This document shows positions 1 to 8,864 of a stretch of 64,000 nucleotides of DNA, one piece after another; position 1 is the first letter of the stretch, and the number at the start of each line of letters is the position of its first letter. The position numbers and the translations under genes are program-made. The stretch comes from Burkholderiaceae bacterium (GTDB lineage: Bacteria; Pseudomonadota; Gammaproteobacteria; Burkholderiales; Burkholderiaceae_C). The stretch is taken from positions 806,001 to 870,000 of the forward strand of contig JAHCKM010000003.1 in assembly GCA_026125795.1 (NCBI GenBank), read 5' to 3'. The notes under the pieces were generated by a model, which saw only the letters and a program-made list of their open reading frames with translations, was not told the DNA's origin and made no database searches.

Positions 1-2
1 AG

Positions 3-284
3 CGCTATGCGTCGGGTGCGTGGTCGTTGTTCACCGGTGCGGCCGAGCTCGACCGGCTGCAGCGCTCGATCAGCCAGAGCCTGGCGGCCAAGGCCGGGCT
101 TCCGAGCTACATCCAGTTCCAGCGCGAGGCGGCGCGGACCACGGTGACCGAGTTCGTCACCAAATGGATGCTCGGGCACGAGCGCTACAAGACGGCCGGC
201 GACTACAAGGTGCGGGTGTTCTTCGCCGACGAGCCGATCGAGGCGCTTGGCTCGGCGCCGCCGCCGTTGGTCAAGGAACAGTAG
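3..284 (+). CDS. 3' end of an unidentified protein (cut by window edge)
   Basis: An open frame enters from the left edge and stops at TAG 282-284, giving the last 93 residues of a longer protein. It is hydrophilic, with helical stretches (LDRLQRSISQSLAAKAGL) and an end that reads KVRVFFADEPIE. The ending faintly recalls DUF4230-type proteins, but I cannot assign it. It converges on the efflux permease, whose stop codon lies 3 bp away. A TTG at 27 could act as a start but is more likely internal. Function unknown. Confidence 0.5.
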   Translation, partial: RYASGAWSLFTGAAELDRLQRSISQSLAAKAGLPSYIQFQREAARTTVTEFVTKWMLGHERYKTAGDYKVRVFFADEPIEALGSAPPPLVKEQ

Positions 285-287
285 ACG

Positions 288-1493
288 TCACTCGTGCCGC
301 AGCGCCTCAATGGGATCGAGCCGCGCCGCGCGCCGCGCCGGGAAGTAGCCGAACACCACGCCGATGCCGGCCGAGAACACGAAGGCCAGCAAGTTGATGG
401 CCGGGCTGAACAGGTAGGGCACTTGCATCACCTGCGCCAGCACCAGCGACATCGCCGTGGCCAGCACGATGCCGATCACACCGCCGAGCGCGGCCAGCAC
501 CACGGCCTCGATCAGGAACTGCAGCATCACCTCGTGCTCGAGCGCGCCGATCGCGAGCCGCACGCCGATCTCGCGCGTGCGCTCGGTGACGCTGACCAAC
601 ATGATGTTCATGATGCCGATGCCGCCCACCAGCAGGCTCACCGCGGCCACTGCGCCGAGCAGCGTGGTCATGATTTTCGTCGTACCCGACAGCGTGTCGG
701 CCACCTGCTTGGTGTCGAGCACGTTGAAGTTGTCGTCATCCGCGTCGGCCAGCTTGCGGCGCTCGCGCAGCAGCTGCGTGAGGCTGGCCTTGATGCGCTC
801 GGCGTCGCTGCCGTCTTCCATCGACACCAGCAGCGTGTTGACGCGCTGGTTGCCGAGCACGCGGCGCTGTACGGTGTGCAGCGGCAGCAGGACCACGTCG
901 TCCTGGTCGTTGCCCATCGCGCCCTGGCCCTTGGCGCCGAGCACGCCGATGATTTCGCAGGAGAACTGCTTCACCCGCAGCGCTTGTCCCACCGGAGAGC
1001 CGCTGGCAAAGAGCTCGCGACGCAGTGTCTCGCCGATCAGGCAGACCGCGGCGCCCGCGTTCAGCTCGTTGTCGCTGAACAAGCGGCCTTCGCGCACGGT
1101 CCAGTTGTTGGTGGTGAAGTAGTCGTTGGTGCTGCCGGTGAGGGTCGTGGTCCAGTTGCGGCCGTTGGCCACCACCGTGCCGCCGCTGCGCGCCTCGGGC
1201 GCCACCGCACGGATGCCACCGATCTGCGTGGCCACGGCCTGCGCATCGGCTTCCTTGAAGTACGGCGCGCCGCCGCTGCCCGGGCCCAGGCGCTGGCCGG
1301 GCCGCACCATCAACAGATTGGTGCCCAGGCTGGTGATCTGGTCCTGCACCGCGCGCGTGGCCCCGTTGCCGAGCGTGACCATGGTGATTACCGCGCTCAC
1401 GCCGATCACGATGCCGAGGATCGTCAGGAACGAGCGCAGCAGGTGGCGGCGGATCTCGCGCAGCGACAGCAGCAGCGTGTTCCACCACATCAT
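288..1493 (-). CDS. MacB/FtsX-type ABC transporter permease
   Basis: This 401-aa inner-membrane permease of the MacB_PCD-FtsX family begins MMWWNTLLLSLREIRRH, with a first transmembrane segment (FLTILGIVIGVSAVITMVTL). A periplasmic core domain spans about residues 50-270, and three transmembrane helices fill the FtsX domain near the C-terminus. The start at 1493 was chosen because its ATG overlaps the ATPase stop as ATGA; the frame stays open further upstream but without family similarity. It works with the separate ATPase, the MacA-like adaptor and the outer-membrane factor of this operon. In classical MacB the ATPase and permease are one chain; here they are two. The exported substrate is unknown. 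Confidence 0.9.
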   Translation of the reverse strand: MMWWNTLLLSLREIRRHLLRSFLTILGIVIGVSAVITMVTLGNGATRAVQDQITSLGTNLLMVRPGQRLGPGSGGAPYFKEADAQAVATQIGGIRAVAPEARSGGTVVANGRNWTTTLTGSTNDYFTTNNWTVREGRLFSDNELNAGAAVCLIGETLRRELFASGSPVGQALRVKQFSCEIIGVLGAKGQGAMGNDQDDVVLLPLHTVQRRVLGNQRVNTLLVSMEDGSDAERIKASLTQLLRERRKLADADDDNFNVLDTKQVADTLSGTTKIMTTLLGAVAAVSLLVGGIGIMNIMLVSVTERTREIGVRLAIGALEHEVMLQFLIEAVVLAALGGVIGIVLATAMSLVLAQVMQVPYLFSPAINLLAFVFSAGIGVVFGYFPARRAARLDPIEALRHE

Positions 1494-2269
1494 CGGACCT
1501 CGTCGGAGGCCACCAGCCCGTCGACAAACCGCACCACGCGGCGCGCATAGGCGGCCATGTCGGGCTCGTGCGTCACCATCAGCACGGTGATGTCGTGCTC
1601 CTCGTTGAGCTTGCGCAGCAGTTCCATGATCTCGAGGCCGCGCTGCGAATCGAGGTTGCCGGTGGGCTCGTCGGCCAGCAGCACCGCCGGCTCGCAGACG
1701 ATGGCGCGCGCGATCGCCACGCGTTGTTGCTGGCCACCGGACAGCTCGGCCGGCGTGTGGTGCTCCCAACCCGTCAGGCCCACCGACGCGAGCGCGCGCT
1801 GGGCCATCGCATGGCGCACCGAGGCCTTCTCGCCGCGGTACAGCAGCGGCAGCTCCACGTTCTCCTGCGCCGACGTGCGCGCCAGCAGGTTGAAGCCTTG
1901 GAACACGAAGCCGAACCAGCGCCGGCGCAGCCGCGCGCGCTGGTCGCGCGACAGCCGCTCCACCGAGACGCCGCGAAACTGGTATTGCCCTGCAGTGGGA
2001 GTGTCGAGACAACCGAGGATGTTCATCGCGGTGGACTTGCCCGAGCCGCTGGGCCCCATCACCGCCACGAACTCGCCGGCGCGGACGTCGAGGTCGATGC
2101 CGCGCAAGGCTTGGAAGCTCGCCGTGCCCGTGCCGTAGGTCTTGGTCACCCCGCGCAAGCGGATCAGCGGCTCGCCAACCGCTACCGTCGCACCGGCCGC
2201 GTGGTCGTGCGGCACCGGCGGCGCCACGCGGCCCGGCGGTGCGCGCATGATCGTGCCGGTGTCGCTCAC
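1490..2269 (-). CDS. ABC transporter ATP-binding protein, MacB/LolD type
   Basis: This 259-aa nucleotide-binding subunit has Walker A GPSGSGKST, ABC signature LSGGQQQR, Walker B VLLADEPTGNLD and the switch histidine in VTHEPDM. The sequence is typical of the MacB/LolD subfamily (LDVRAGEFVAVMGPSG). The GTG start at 2269 overlaps the adaptor stop (GTGA). An ATG seven codons downstream (2248) is an alternative start, and the family-conserved part only begins around residue 32. It energises the FtsX-like permease encoded directly downstream. Confidence 0.92.
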   Translation of the reverse strand: MSDTGTIMRAPPGRVAPPVPHDHAAGATVAVGEPLIRLRGVTKTYGTGTASFQALRGIDLDVRAGEFVAVMGPSGSGKSTAMNILGCLDTPTAGQYQFRGVSVERLSRDQRARLRRRWFGFVFQGFNLLARTSAQENVELPLLYRGEKASVRHAMAQRALASVGLTGWEHHTPAELSGGQQQRVAIARAIVCEPAVLLADEPTGNLDSQRGLEIMELLRKLNEEHDITVLMVTHEPDMAAYARRVVRFVDGLVASDEVR

Positions 2270-3591
2270 CTGGCGGCCCCGCTGCGTTGATCGGTGATCA
2301 CCTGCAAGCCGGCTTCCAGGCGATCACCGGTGACTTCGGTGACGCGGCCGTCGGTCAAGCCCGTGATCACCGGAATCGCCACCGGCTGTCCGTCGCGCAG
2401 CACCCAGACCTGGCGCAGGCCCGGCGCCTGCGCTGCCGCACCCGCCGCATTGCCGCTGCGCCGGCCGCCGAGCCCCGGCGCGCGTGGCATCAGGCTGCCG
2501 ACGATGCCGCTGCGCGCACCCGATGCGGGCGCTGCGGCGGTCGCGCCGCCGGGCGTGAAGCGCAGCGCCGTGTTCGGTACCAGCAGCACCTGCTGGCGCC
2601 GCGCCGCGGTGATGGTCGCCGTGGCGGTCATGCCGGGGCGCAGCGACAGATCCTGGTTGTCGACGTCGAGTTGCGCCTGGTAGGTGACCACGTTGTCGGT
2701 GGTGGTGGAGCCATAGGCCACGCGGTTCACCGTGGCCGGGTACTTGCGGTTCGGATAGGCGCTCACGGTGAACGTGGCCTGCTGGCCCACGGCCATCGAT
2801 CCGACATCGGCCTCGTCGACATTGACCAGCAGGCGCAGGCGGCGCAGGTCGTCGGCGATGGTGAACAGCGTGACGGCCTGCAGCGACGCGGCCACCGCGT
2901 TGCCCGGGTCGACCTGCCGCGTCAGCACCACGCCGTCGCCGGGCGCGCGGATCGATGCCTTGCGCAGGTTGGTCTCGTCGGTGGACAGCGCGGCGCGTGC
3001 GTTGTTGACGCCGGCGCGGGCGCTGTTCTCGTCAGCGCGTGCACGGTCGAGCGTGGCGCGCGCGGTGTCGAGCTCGGTCTGCGACGGCACTTTGCCGCCG
3101 GAGATGCGGTGTACCTCTTCCAGCCGCCCCAGGTTGCCCTGTGCTTCCTTGGTTGTGGCGACGGCCTGCGCCACGTTGGCTTGGGCGGCGGCCAGCGACG
3201 CGCGCGAGCGCACGATCTGGTCCTTGAGCTTGGCCGTGTCGAGCTGCACCAGCACCTGGCCTTTCTTGACGCTGTCGTTGATGTCGACGTACACCTCGGC
3301 GACCGTGCCCGACATCTCGCTGCCGATGTTGGTGGTGCGCGTCGGCTGCAGCGTGCCGTTGGCGGTGACCTGCATCTGCAGGTCGCCGCGCGTGACCGGC
3401 GCGGTGACGTAGCTCGTTTGTGCACGCGCCCCGCGCTGCGACCACCACAGCCCTGCGCCGGCCACGGCGGTGATCAGCAGCAGCGTGCCGATCCACAACG
3501 ACGGGCGGCGCCACCACGCGCGCTGGGGCGCGCCGATCAGTTCGTTGACGTCTGGCGCCGCTGCCGGACGAAGTTGGGTTTCGAGGCTCAT
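2266..3591 (-). CDS. MacA-like periplasmic adaptor (membrane fusion protein)
   Basis: This 441-aa HlyD/MacA-family adaptor has one N-terminal transmembrane helix at about residues 32-50 (LWIGTLLLITAVAGAGLWW). It is followed by a beta-barrel/lipoyl region (GSEMSGTVAEVYVDINDSVKKGQVLVQLD, read in parts), a long alpha-hairpin coiled coil at about 130-215, the second lipoyl half (RAPGDGVVLTRQVDPGNAV) and a membrane-proximal domain. An Ala/Gly-rich insertion lies near residues 350-385. It would bridge the inner-membrane MacB-type pair and the TolC-like channel. It overlaps the genes on both sides by 4 bp, suggesting translational coupling. Confidence 0.93.
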   Translation of the reverse strand: MSLETQLRPAAAPDVNELIGAPQRAWWRRPSLWIGTLLLITAVAGAGLWWSQRGARAQTSYVTAPVTRGDLQMQVTANGTLQPTRTTNIGSEMSGTVAEVYVDINDSVKKGQVLVQLDTAKLKDQIVRSRASLAAAQANVAQAVATTKEAQGNLGRLEEVHRISGGKVPSQTELDTARATLDRARADENSARAGVNNARAALSTDETNLRKASIRAPGDGVVLTRQVDPGNAVAASLQAVTLFTIADDLRRLRLLVNVDEADVGSMAVGQQATFTVSAYPNRKYPATVNRVAYGSTTTDNVVTYQAQLDVDNQDLSLRPGMTATATITAARRQQVLLVPNTALRFTPGGATAAAPASGARSGIVGSLMPRAPGLGGRRSGNAAGAAAQAPGLRQVWVLRDGQPVAIPVITGLTDGRVTEVTGDRLEAGLQVITDQRSGAAR

Positions 3592-5051
3592 GGTTGGTGG
3601 GCCGCCTGCAAGGCGGGCTCCTCAGGAATCCAGCCGCCGCCCAACGCCTTGACCAGGCGCACTTGCGCGGTGGCCACGTCGGTGCGCGCGGCGGCCAGGC
3701 TGTCTTGCGCGCTCAGCTGCGTGCGCTGGGTGTCGAGCACGGTCTGGAAGTCGATCAGGCCGCTGCCGTAGCGCTGGCGCGCGATCAGCGAGGCGTTGTC
3801 GGCGGCCTCGGCGGCACCCTGCAACATGTCGCGGCGCTCCTGCGCGCTCTTCAATCCGACCAGCGCGTCCTCCACGTCCTTCAACGCGGCCAGCACCGTG
3901 CCCTGGTAGACCGAGCCGGCGCCGGCGAGCGCCGCGTCGCGCGCGTCGACCTGCGCCTTCAGCGCGCCGCCGTTGAACAGCGGGATCGACACGCCGGCCA
4001 GCAGCGCGGCGGCACCGCTGCCCGACGCGCCGAGCGCACCGAGCGTTAGCGCGCTCAGCCCGATGTTGCCGCTCAACGTAAAGCTCGGATAACGCTGGGC
4101 GTCGGCCTGCGTGGCACGCGACGCCGCGGCGCGCACCTGGCTCTCGGCGCCGCGCACGTCGGGCCGCTGGCGCAGCGTGTCGGCCGGAATCGTCAGTGCG
4201 ATGCCAACGGGTGCGACCGGCGCTTCGCCGGTGATCGCCAGCTCGGGCAGCCGGCCCGGCGCGCGCGCCGTCAGTACGGCGATGCCGTGCGCGGCCTGCG
4301 CCAACGTGGTTTCGAGCAGGGGGATCTGGGCGCGCGTGCGCTCGACCTCGGCGCGCGCCTGCTCCACCTCCAGCGAGGTGCCCAGGCCGGCCTGCGTGCG
4401 CCAGCGTGCGATCTGGAGCGTCTCTTCCAGCAGCTTCAGGTTCTCGCGCGCCACGTCCAGGCGCACCCCGGTGCCGCGCCAGGTGAGGTACTGGGTCGCG
4501 ACCTCGGCCGCCACCGTGACCTGCACGTCGCCCAGCGATGCGGCACGCGTCAGCACGTCGGCCTGGGCTGCGTCGACGCCGGCGCGGTTGGCGCCGAACA
4601 GATCGGGTTCCCAGCTGGCGTCGAAGCCGGCCCGGAACAGACTGCCCGCCGGCAGGCCACCGCTCTTGCTGCGCTGGGCCGAGCCGCTGGCATCGAGCTG
4701 CGGCAACAGCGTGGCATGGCTGACCGTGACCAAGGCGCGCGCCTGGCGCAGGTTGGCGATGGCGGTGTGCACGTCGGTGTTGGCGCGCAGCGCGAGCTCC
4801 ACCAGCGCGCTGAGCTGCGGATCGTTGAATGCACGCCACCAGTCGCGCGTGGCGGCGCGCCCCTCGATGCCGTCGCGGCTCGAGGTCCAATCGGCCGGCA
4901 CGTCGACCGCGGGGGCTTCGCCCGAACGCTGCGGCACGAGGCCGGCACAGGCCGACAGCCACACGGTGGCGGCCACGGCAAGGCCCAACCCCCAGCTGCG
5001 TCGCAAAGACGGGGGCGGCACGGCGTCGCTCGGTGTGATGGCCAGTCGCAT
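3588..5051 (-). CDS. Outer-membrane efflux lipoprotein, NodT/TolC family
   Basis: This 487-aa protein is the first gene of the efflux operon. The N-terminus carries a basic stretch, a hydrophobic segment and a lipobox (VWLSACAGL), so it should be a lipid-anchored outer-membrane factor like OprM/NodT. Two repeats of the outer-membrane efflux family follow, with motifs such as SWEPDLFGANRAGVDAAQA and ISIPLFNGG (read as VSIPLFNGGAL). Its ATGA overlap with the adaptor gene indicates a single transcript. Tripartite pumps of this type export macrolides, siderophores or peptides; nothing here identifies the substrate. Confidence 0.93.
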   Translation of the reverse strand: MRLAITPSDAVPPPSLRRSWGLGLAVAATVWLSACAGLVPQRSGEAPAVDVPADWTSSRDGIEGRAATRDWWRAFNDPQLSALVELALRANTDVHTAIANLRQARALVTVSHATLLPQLDASGSAQRSKSGGLPAGSLFRAGFDASWEPDLFGANRAGVDAAQADVLTRAASLGDVQVTVAAEVATQYLTWRGTGVRLDVARENLKLLEETLQIARWRTQAGLGTSLEVEQARAEVERTRAQIPLLETTLAQAAHGIAVLTARAPGRLPELAITGEAPVAPVGIALTIPADTLRQRPDVRGAESQVRAAASRATQADAQRYPSFTLSGNIGLSALTLGALGASGSGAAALLAGVSIPLFNGGALKAQVDARDAALAGAGSVYQGTVLAALKDVEDALVGLKSAQERRDMLQGAAEAADNASLIARQRYGSGLIDFQTVLDTQRTQLSAQDSLAAARTDVATAQVRLVKALGGGWIPEEPALQAAHQP

Positions 5052-5168
5052 GGTGGGCAGGATCGGCGCATGCCGTTGCCTGCGTCGTTCCGCTCGGTAA
5101 AGCCGAGTAAAGCGCAGCGGCCGTGCCGCCGCTTGACATGCCGCAAGGCCGCGCGCGGCAGCGGCCGG
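5052..5168. other. 117-bp gap upstream of the efflux operon
   Basis: This should hold the promoter of the efflux operon on the minus strand, but I see no convincing -35/-10 pair. A short hairpin, CTCGG-TAAAG-CCGAG, sits near 5091-5105 and could be a leader element or the end of the preceding operon. Confidence 0.3.
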
Positions 5169-5855
5169 TCAACTCGCCAGGTCGCGCAGCTGCAGCACCG
5201 GCCAGCCGCGCTCGGCGGCGATCGCGGCCAGCCGCATGTCCGGGTTCACCGCCACCGGATGGCGCACCGCGGACAGCAGCGGCAGGTCATTGACCGAGTC
5301 GCTGTAGAAGGTGGAATCGCAGTCGCGCAGATCCATGCGCTGTCCTTGCAGCCACTCGTGCAGCCGCGCGACCTTGCCGTCGCGCATGTTGAGCGCGCCG
5401 GCGATGCGTCCGGTGAAGCGGCCGTCGGCGTCGACGTCGCACTCGGTGGCGATCAGGTGCGGCAGTCCGAGGTGCACCGCCGTCAACTCGGTGAGGAAGC
5501 GGTTGGTCGCAGTGGTCAGCACCACCAGCTCGCCGGCGTTGCGGTGGCGCTCGACCAGCTCGTGGGCCGCACGGCCGATGCGCGGCGCGACCACGGCATC
5601 GATGAACTCGCGGCGCAACGGCTCCCACTGTGCGGGCGTGCGCCCGGCCAGTGTGGAGACATAAAACTCGCAGAACGCGTGCGGGCTGACGGTCCCGGCC
5701 CGGTACTCGCGCTCCATGCGCGCGTTCTTCTCCTGGAACACCGATCGATCGATGGCGCCCTGCGCGAGCAGGAAGTCGCACCACAGCACGTCGGTGTCGC
5801 CGTCGAGCAGCGTGTGGTCGAGGTCGAACAGGGTCAGCGGCAGCGGTCGCGCCAT
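5169..5855 (-). CDS. HAD-IB family phosphatase
   Basis: This 228-aa haloacid-dehalogenase-superfamily hydrolase of the phosphoserine-phosphatase-like IB group has motif I FDLDHTLLDGD near residue 11 (nucleophile Asp and acid/base Asp), motif II VVLTTATNRF, and motif III/IV with DGKVARL followed by DSTFYSDSVNDLPLL. The ATG at 5855 fits the family N-terminus. It starts 17 bp after the aldehyde dehydrogenase stop and so may be the last gene of the phosphonate/gamma-glutamyl operon. Proteins of this subfamily are common in Burkholderiales outside that context, so the link may be only positional. It lacks the features of phosphonoacetaldehyde hydrolase PhnX. The substrate is unknown. Confidence 0.85.
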   Translation of the reverse strand: MARPLPLTLFDLDHTLLDGDTDVLWCDFLLAQGAIDRSVFQEKNARMEREYRAGTVSPHAFCEFYVSTLAGRTPAQWEPLRREFIDAVVAPRIGRAAHELVERHRNAGELVVLTTATNRFLTELTAVHLGLPHLIATECDVDADGRFTGRIAGALNMRDGKVARLHEWLQGQRMDLRDCDSTFYSDSVNDLPLLSAVRHPVAVNPDMRLAAIAAERGWPVLQLRDLAS

Positions 5856-5872
5856 GTCAGGCTGCCATGCCG

Positions 5873-7246
5873 TCACGGCGACCGCAGGTGCCAGGCCTTG
5901 GGGCGCGTGAAGGTCTGGATGCCATGGGTCGACAGCGTGAGGCCGATGCCCGAATCGCCATGGCCCGACCATGGCAGCCGCGGGCTCACGCGGTCGCAGC
6001 AGTTCCAGTACACGCTGCCGGCGTTGACGCGCGCCAGCAGCTCGCGCGCCTTGGCCTCGTCGCGGGTGTATACGCCGGCGGTGAGGCCGTAGCGCGTGTC
6101 GTTCATCAGAGCCACGGCCTCGTTGTCGCTGCCCACCTTCTGGATGCCGATGACCGGGCCGAAGCTTTCTTCGCGCATCAGCTCCATCGTGTGGTCGACG
6201 TCGGTGAACACCGTGGGTGCGTACCAGTTGCCCGGGCCCGGCAGGCGTCGGCCGCCCATGTGCAGCCTGGCGCCCTTGGCTTTGGCATCGGCCACCTGGG
6301 CGTCGAGCACCGCGAGCTGCGGCGCACGCGTGACCGCACCGATGTAGGTGTCGGCAGCCATCGGGTCGCCGACCTTGAAGCCCTGGACGGTGGCGACGAA
6401 GTGCTGCACGAAGGCATCGTGGATCGCCGCATGCACATAGATGCGCTCCACCGAGCAGCAGCTCTGGCCGGTGTTGTACATCGCGCCGTCGGCCAGGCTC
6501 TCGGCAGCGGCCTTGGGATCGGCGTCGGCACGGACGTAGGTGGGGTCCTTGCCGCCGAGCTCGAGCTGCAGCTTGACCAGCCGCGGGGCCAGCGCCTGCG
6601 CGATCTTCACGCCGGTGGCATGGCTGCCGGTGAAGAACAGGCCGTCGATGCGCTGGTTCAGCAACGCGCCGCCGATTTCGCCGCCGCCCACGAGCGGCTG
6701 CATCACGTGCTCGGGCACGCCGGCTTCGTGCAGCAGCCGCGTGATGTGCAAGCCGGACAGCGTCGCGAACTCCGACGGCTTGTACAACACCGCGTTGCCG
6801 GTGAGCAGCGCCGGCACGATGACGTTGCAGCCCACGAAGTACGGGTAGTTCCAGGCCGAGATGTTGGCCACCACGCCGAGCGGCACGTGGCCGATGCGCT
6901 CGCTCATGCCGACGTCGTCGAACACCGCTTCGTCGGCGATCGCACTTTCGGTCTGCGCGAGAAAAAAGTCGATGCGCGGCAGCAGGCCGTTGATCTCGTT
7001 GCGCGACTGGCTGATCGGCTTGCCGACTTCCTGCGTCAGCGTGGCGGCAAGCGTTTCGAGCTCGGCGACGAGGCCGGTGCGAAAGCGCTGGATCGCCGCC
7101 AGCCGCTCGCGCAGCGCGGTGGCCGCCCATGCGGGTTGCGCCGCGCGTGCCGCAGCGGCCTTGGCGGCCACCGATGCCGCATCGTCGGCCGGGCGTTCGT
7201 CGATCTGCTGGCCGGTGGCGGGGTTGTGAATCTTCAGCGTGGACAT
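5873..7246 (-). CDS. NAD(P)-dependent aldehyde dehydrogenase
   Basis: This 457-aa aldehyde dehydrogenase-superfamily enzyme has an ISAWNYP cofactor-pocket segment, the glutamate in LELGGKDP, and the catalytic cysteine in YNTGQSCCSVERI. The ATG at 7246 was chosen over an upstream frame extension because MSTLKIHNPATG matches the usual N-terminus. It lies 19 bp after a PuuD-type amidohydrolase gene. In a gamma-glutamylated amine or amino-alcohol route it would oxidise the gamma-glutamyl aldehyde to the carboxylate before the gamma-glutamyl group is removed. The specific substrate is inferred from context only. Confidence 0.9.
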   Translation of the reverse strand: MSTLKIHNPATGQQIDERPADDAASVAAKAAAARAAQPAWAATALRERLAAIQRFRTGLVAELETLAATLTQEVGKPISQSRNEINGLLPRIDFFLAQTESAIADEAVFDDVGMSERIGHVPLGVVANISAWNYPYFVGCNVIVPALLTGNAVLYKPSEFATLSGLHITRLLHEAGVPEHVMQPLVGGGEIGGALLNQRIDGLFFTGSHATGVKIAQALAPRLVKLQLELGGKDPTYVRADADPKAAAESLADGAMYNTGQSCCSVERIYVHAAIHDAFVQHFVATVQGFKVGDPMAADTYIGAVTRAPQLAVLDAQVADAKAKGARLHMGGRRLPGPGNWYAPTVFTDVDHTMELMREESFGPVIGIQKVGSDNEAVALMNDTRYGLTAGVYTRDEAKARELLARVNAGSVYWNCCDRVSPRLPWSGHGDSGIGLTLSTHGIQTFTRPKAWHLRSP

Positions 7247-7265
7247 GCTTGGAGGCGTCTCAAGT

Positions 7266-8075
7266 TCAGGCGTACTCGGCTCGGGTAGCGCGCGCCGCGC
7301 GCAAGAAGTCGCGCAGCAGCGGCGCGTCGTCAAACGTGTCGGGGTCGCCGGGGATGTGGAACTCCGGGTGCCATTGCACCGCCGCCACGTACGACGGGCC
7401 GGTGCGGCGCACGGCCTCGATCATGCCGTCGTCGGGGCAGCAGGCCTCGACGACGAAACCGGGCGCCAGGTCCTTGATCGCCTGGTGGTGGATCGAGTTG
7501 ACGATGCCGTTGCGCACGTCGGGATAGAGCTGCGCCAGCCTGGAGTGCGGCACCAGCTCGATGGCATGGAAGTGGCGCTCGAAGGTGGAGCCGTCGCGGT
7601 GCGCGCGCGACGTGGGGCGCTGCGTGGCGATGTCCTGCAGCAGCGTACCGCCGAACATCACGTTGAGCAGCTGCAGCCCGCGGCAGATGCCGAACACCGG
7701 CTTGCCGGCGCGCACGAACGCATCGATCAGCTCGATCTCGTAGCGGTCGCGCACGCGGTCGCCGGCCCAGTCGGGATGCAGCGGCGTTTCGCCGTAGGTC
7801 TCGGGCGCGACGTCGTTGCCGCCTTGCAGCACCAGGCCGTCGAGCGTGTGCGCGTAGTCGTCGAGGTCGAGATCGCTGCGCGTGACGATGCTGTCCTTGG
7901 TGACTGCGGGAATCATCACCGCCATGGCATGCCCCGACAGCACCCAGTGCGCCACGCTCTGCTCAAGGTAGTGCAGGTTCTTGGTCCAGATGCCGCTGAC
8001 GTTGATGCCGGCGCTGCCCGGCGTGTAGATGCGCGCCGAGACCCCGATCAGCAGGGGTCGTTCGCCCGAGCTCAT
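7266..8075 (-). CDS. Class-I glutamine amidotransferase-like gamma-glutamyl hydrolase (PuuD type), copy 1
   Basis: This 269-aa peptidase C26/PuuD-like enzyme has a nucleophile Cys in FGICRGLQLLN and the catalytic His-Glu pair in VQWHPEF. The family removes the gamma-glutamyl group from gamma-glutamyl-GABA or similar amides in the cytoplasm. The ATG at 8075 overlaps the stop of the second PuuD-like gene (ATGA). The two proteins are clearly paralogous, sharing blocks such as YIEQSVAHWV / YLEQSVAHWV, but have diverged, suggesting different gamma-glutamyl substrates or a heteromeric enzyme. Confidence 0.9.
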   Translation of the reverse strand: MSSGERPLLIGVSARIYTPGSAGINVSGIWTKNLHYLEQSVAHWVLSGHAMAVMIPAVTKDSIVTRSDLDLDDYAHTLDGLVLQGGNDVAPETYGETPLHPDWAGDRVRDRYEIELIDAFVRAGKPVFGICRGLQLLNVMFGGTLLQDIATQRPTSRAHRDGSTFERHFHAIELVPHSRLAQLYPDVRNGIVNSIHHQAIKDLAPGFVVEACCPDDGMIEAVRRTGPSYVAAVQWHPEFHIPGDPDTFDDAPLLRDFLRAARATRAEYA

Positions 8076-8860
8076 GCGCGCGCGGCGCGCGCTGCCCGCG
8101 CCGCGTCGAGAAAGTCAGCCAGGATCGGGCCGTCGTCAATCACGCCGTGCTCGAGCGGCTTGTGGAACTCCGGATGCCATTGCACCGCGGCCACGTAGCT
8201 CGGTCCGCGCCAGCGGATGGCCTCGATCAGCTCGTCGTCGGGACAGGTCGCCTCGACGGTGAAGTCTTTCGCCAGCCGGTTGATGCCCTGATGGTGCACG
8301 CTGTTCACCTGGAAGCGCGACGCGCCGGGGTACAGCTGCGCGAGCCGCGTGCCGGCAACGAGCTCCACCTGATGAAAGTGCTGGTCATAGAGCTCGGCCT
8401 GGCGGTGTGCCAGTGCCTGCGGCTTGAGCGTGCCGATGTCCTGCAGCAACGAGCCGCCGAACGCAACGTTGAGCACCTGCAGGCCGCGGCACACGCCGAA
8501 CACCGGCTTGCCCTCGGCCACGAACGCCCGCGCCAGCGCGGTCTCATACTCGTCGCGCACGCGGTCGCCGAGCCATTGCGGCTGCAGCGGCTCCTCGCCG
8601 TAGTGGCCGGGCCACATGTCGGAGCCGCCCATCAGCACAAGGCCGTCGAGCCAGGTGGCGTAGTCATCCAGCGACACCTTGCCGCGCGAGGTGTCGCCGA
8701 GCGGCGAGGGCACCATCACCGGCAGCGCCTCGCCATTTGAGGCGACCCAGTGCGCCACCGATTGTTCGATGTACTGCAGCGTCTTGCCGGTGAAGATCGG
8801 GCGTGCGGTGTCGGCATGGAAGAAACAAGCCGAGATCCCGATCTTCAAACGCTCTTTCAT
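8072..8860 (-). CDS. Class-I glutamine amidotransferase-like gamma-glutamyl hydrolase (PuuD type), copy 2
   Basis: This 262-aa paralogue of the next gene has the same catalytic elements: Cys in FGVCRGLQVLN and His/Glu in VQWHPEF. The ATG at 8860 (MKERLKIGISACFF) was chosen because the iron alcohol dehydrogenase stops only 4 bp earlier; the longer open frame upstream overlaps that gene. Tandem PuuD paralogues with 4-bp overlaps imply co-translation. It is expected to hydrolyse a gamma-glutamyl amide to glutamate and a free amino compound. Confidence 0.9.
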   Translation of the reverse strand: MKERLKIGISACFFHADTARPIFTGKTLQYIEQSVAHWVASNGEALPVMVPSPLGDTSRGKVSLDDYATWLDGLVLMGGSDMWPGHYGEEPLQPQWLGDRVRDEYETALARAFVAEGKPVFGVCRGLQVLNVAFGGSLLQDIGTLKPQALAHRQAELYDQHFHQVELVAGTRLAQLYPGASRFQVNSVHHQGINRLAKDFTVEATCPDDELIEAIRWRGPSYVAAVQWHPEFHKPLEHGVIDDGPILADFLDAARAARAARA

Positions 8861-8864
8861 ACGC

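Noticed and set aside
5169-5855. HAD protein as phosphonoacetaldehyde hydrolase PhnX
   Set aside because: It has the phosphoserine-phosphatase-like motif layout and lacks the PhnX cap/Schiff-base lysine pattern; the PhnY-PhnA route already handles phosphonoacetaldehyde.
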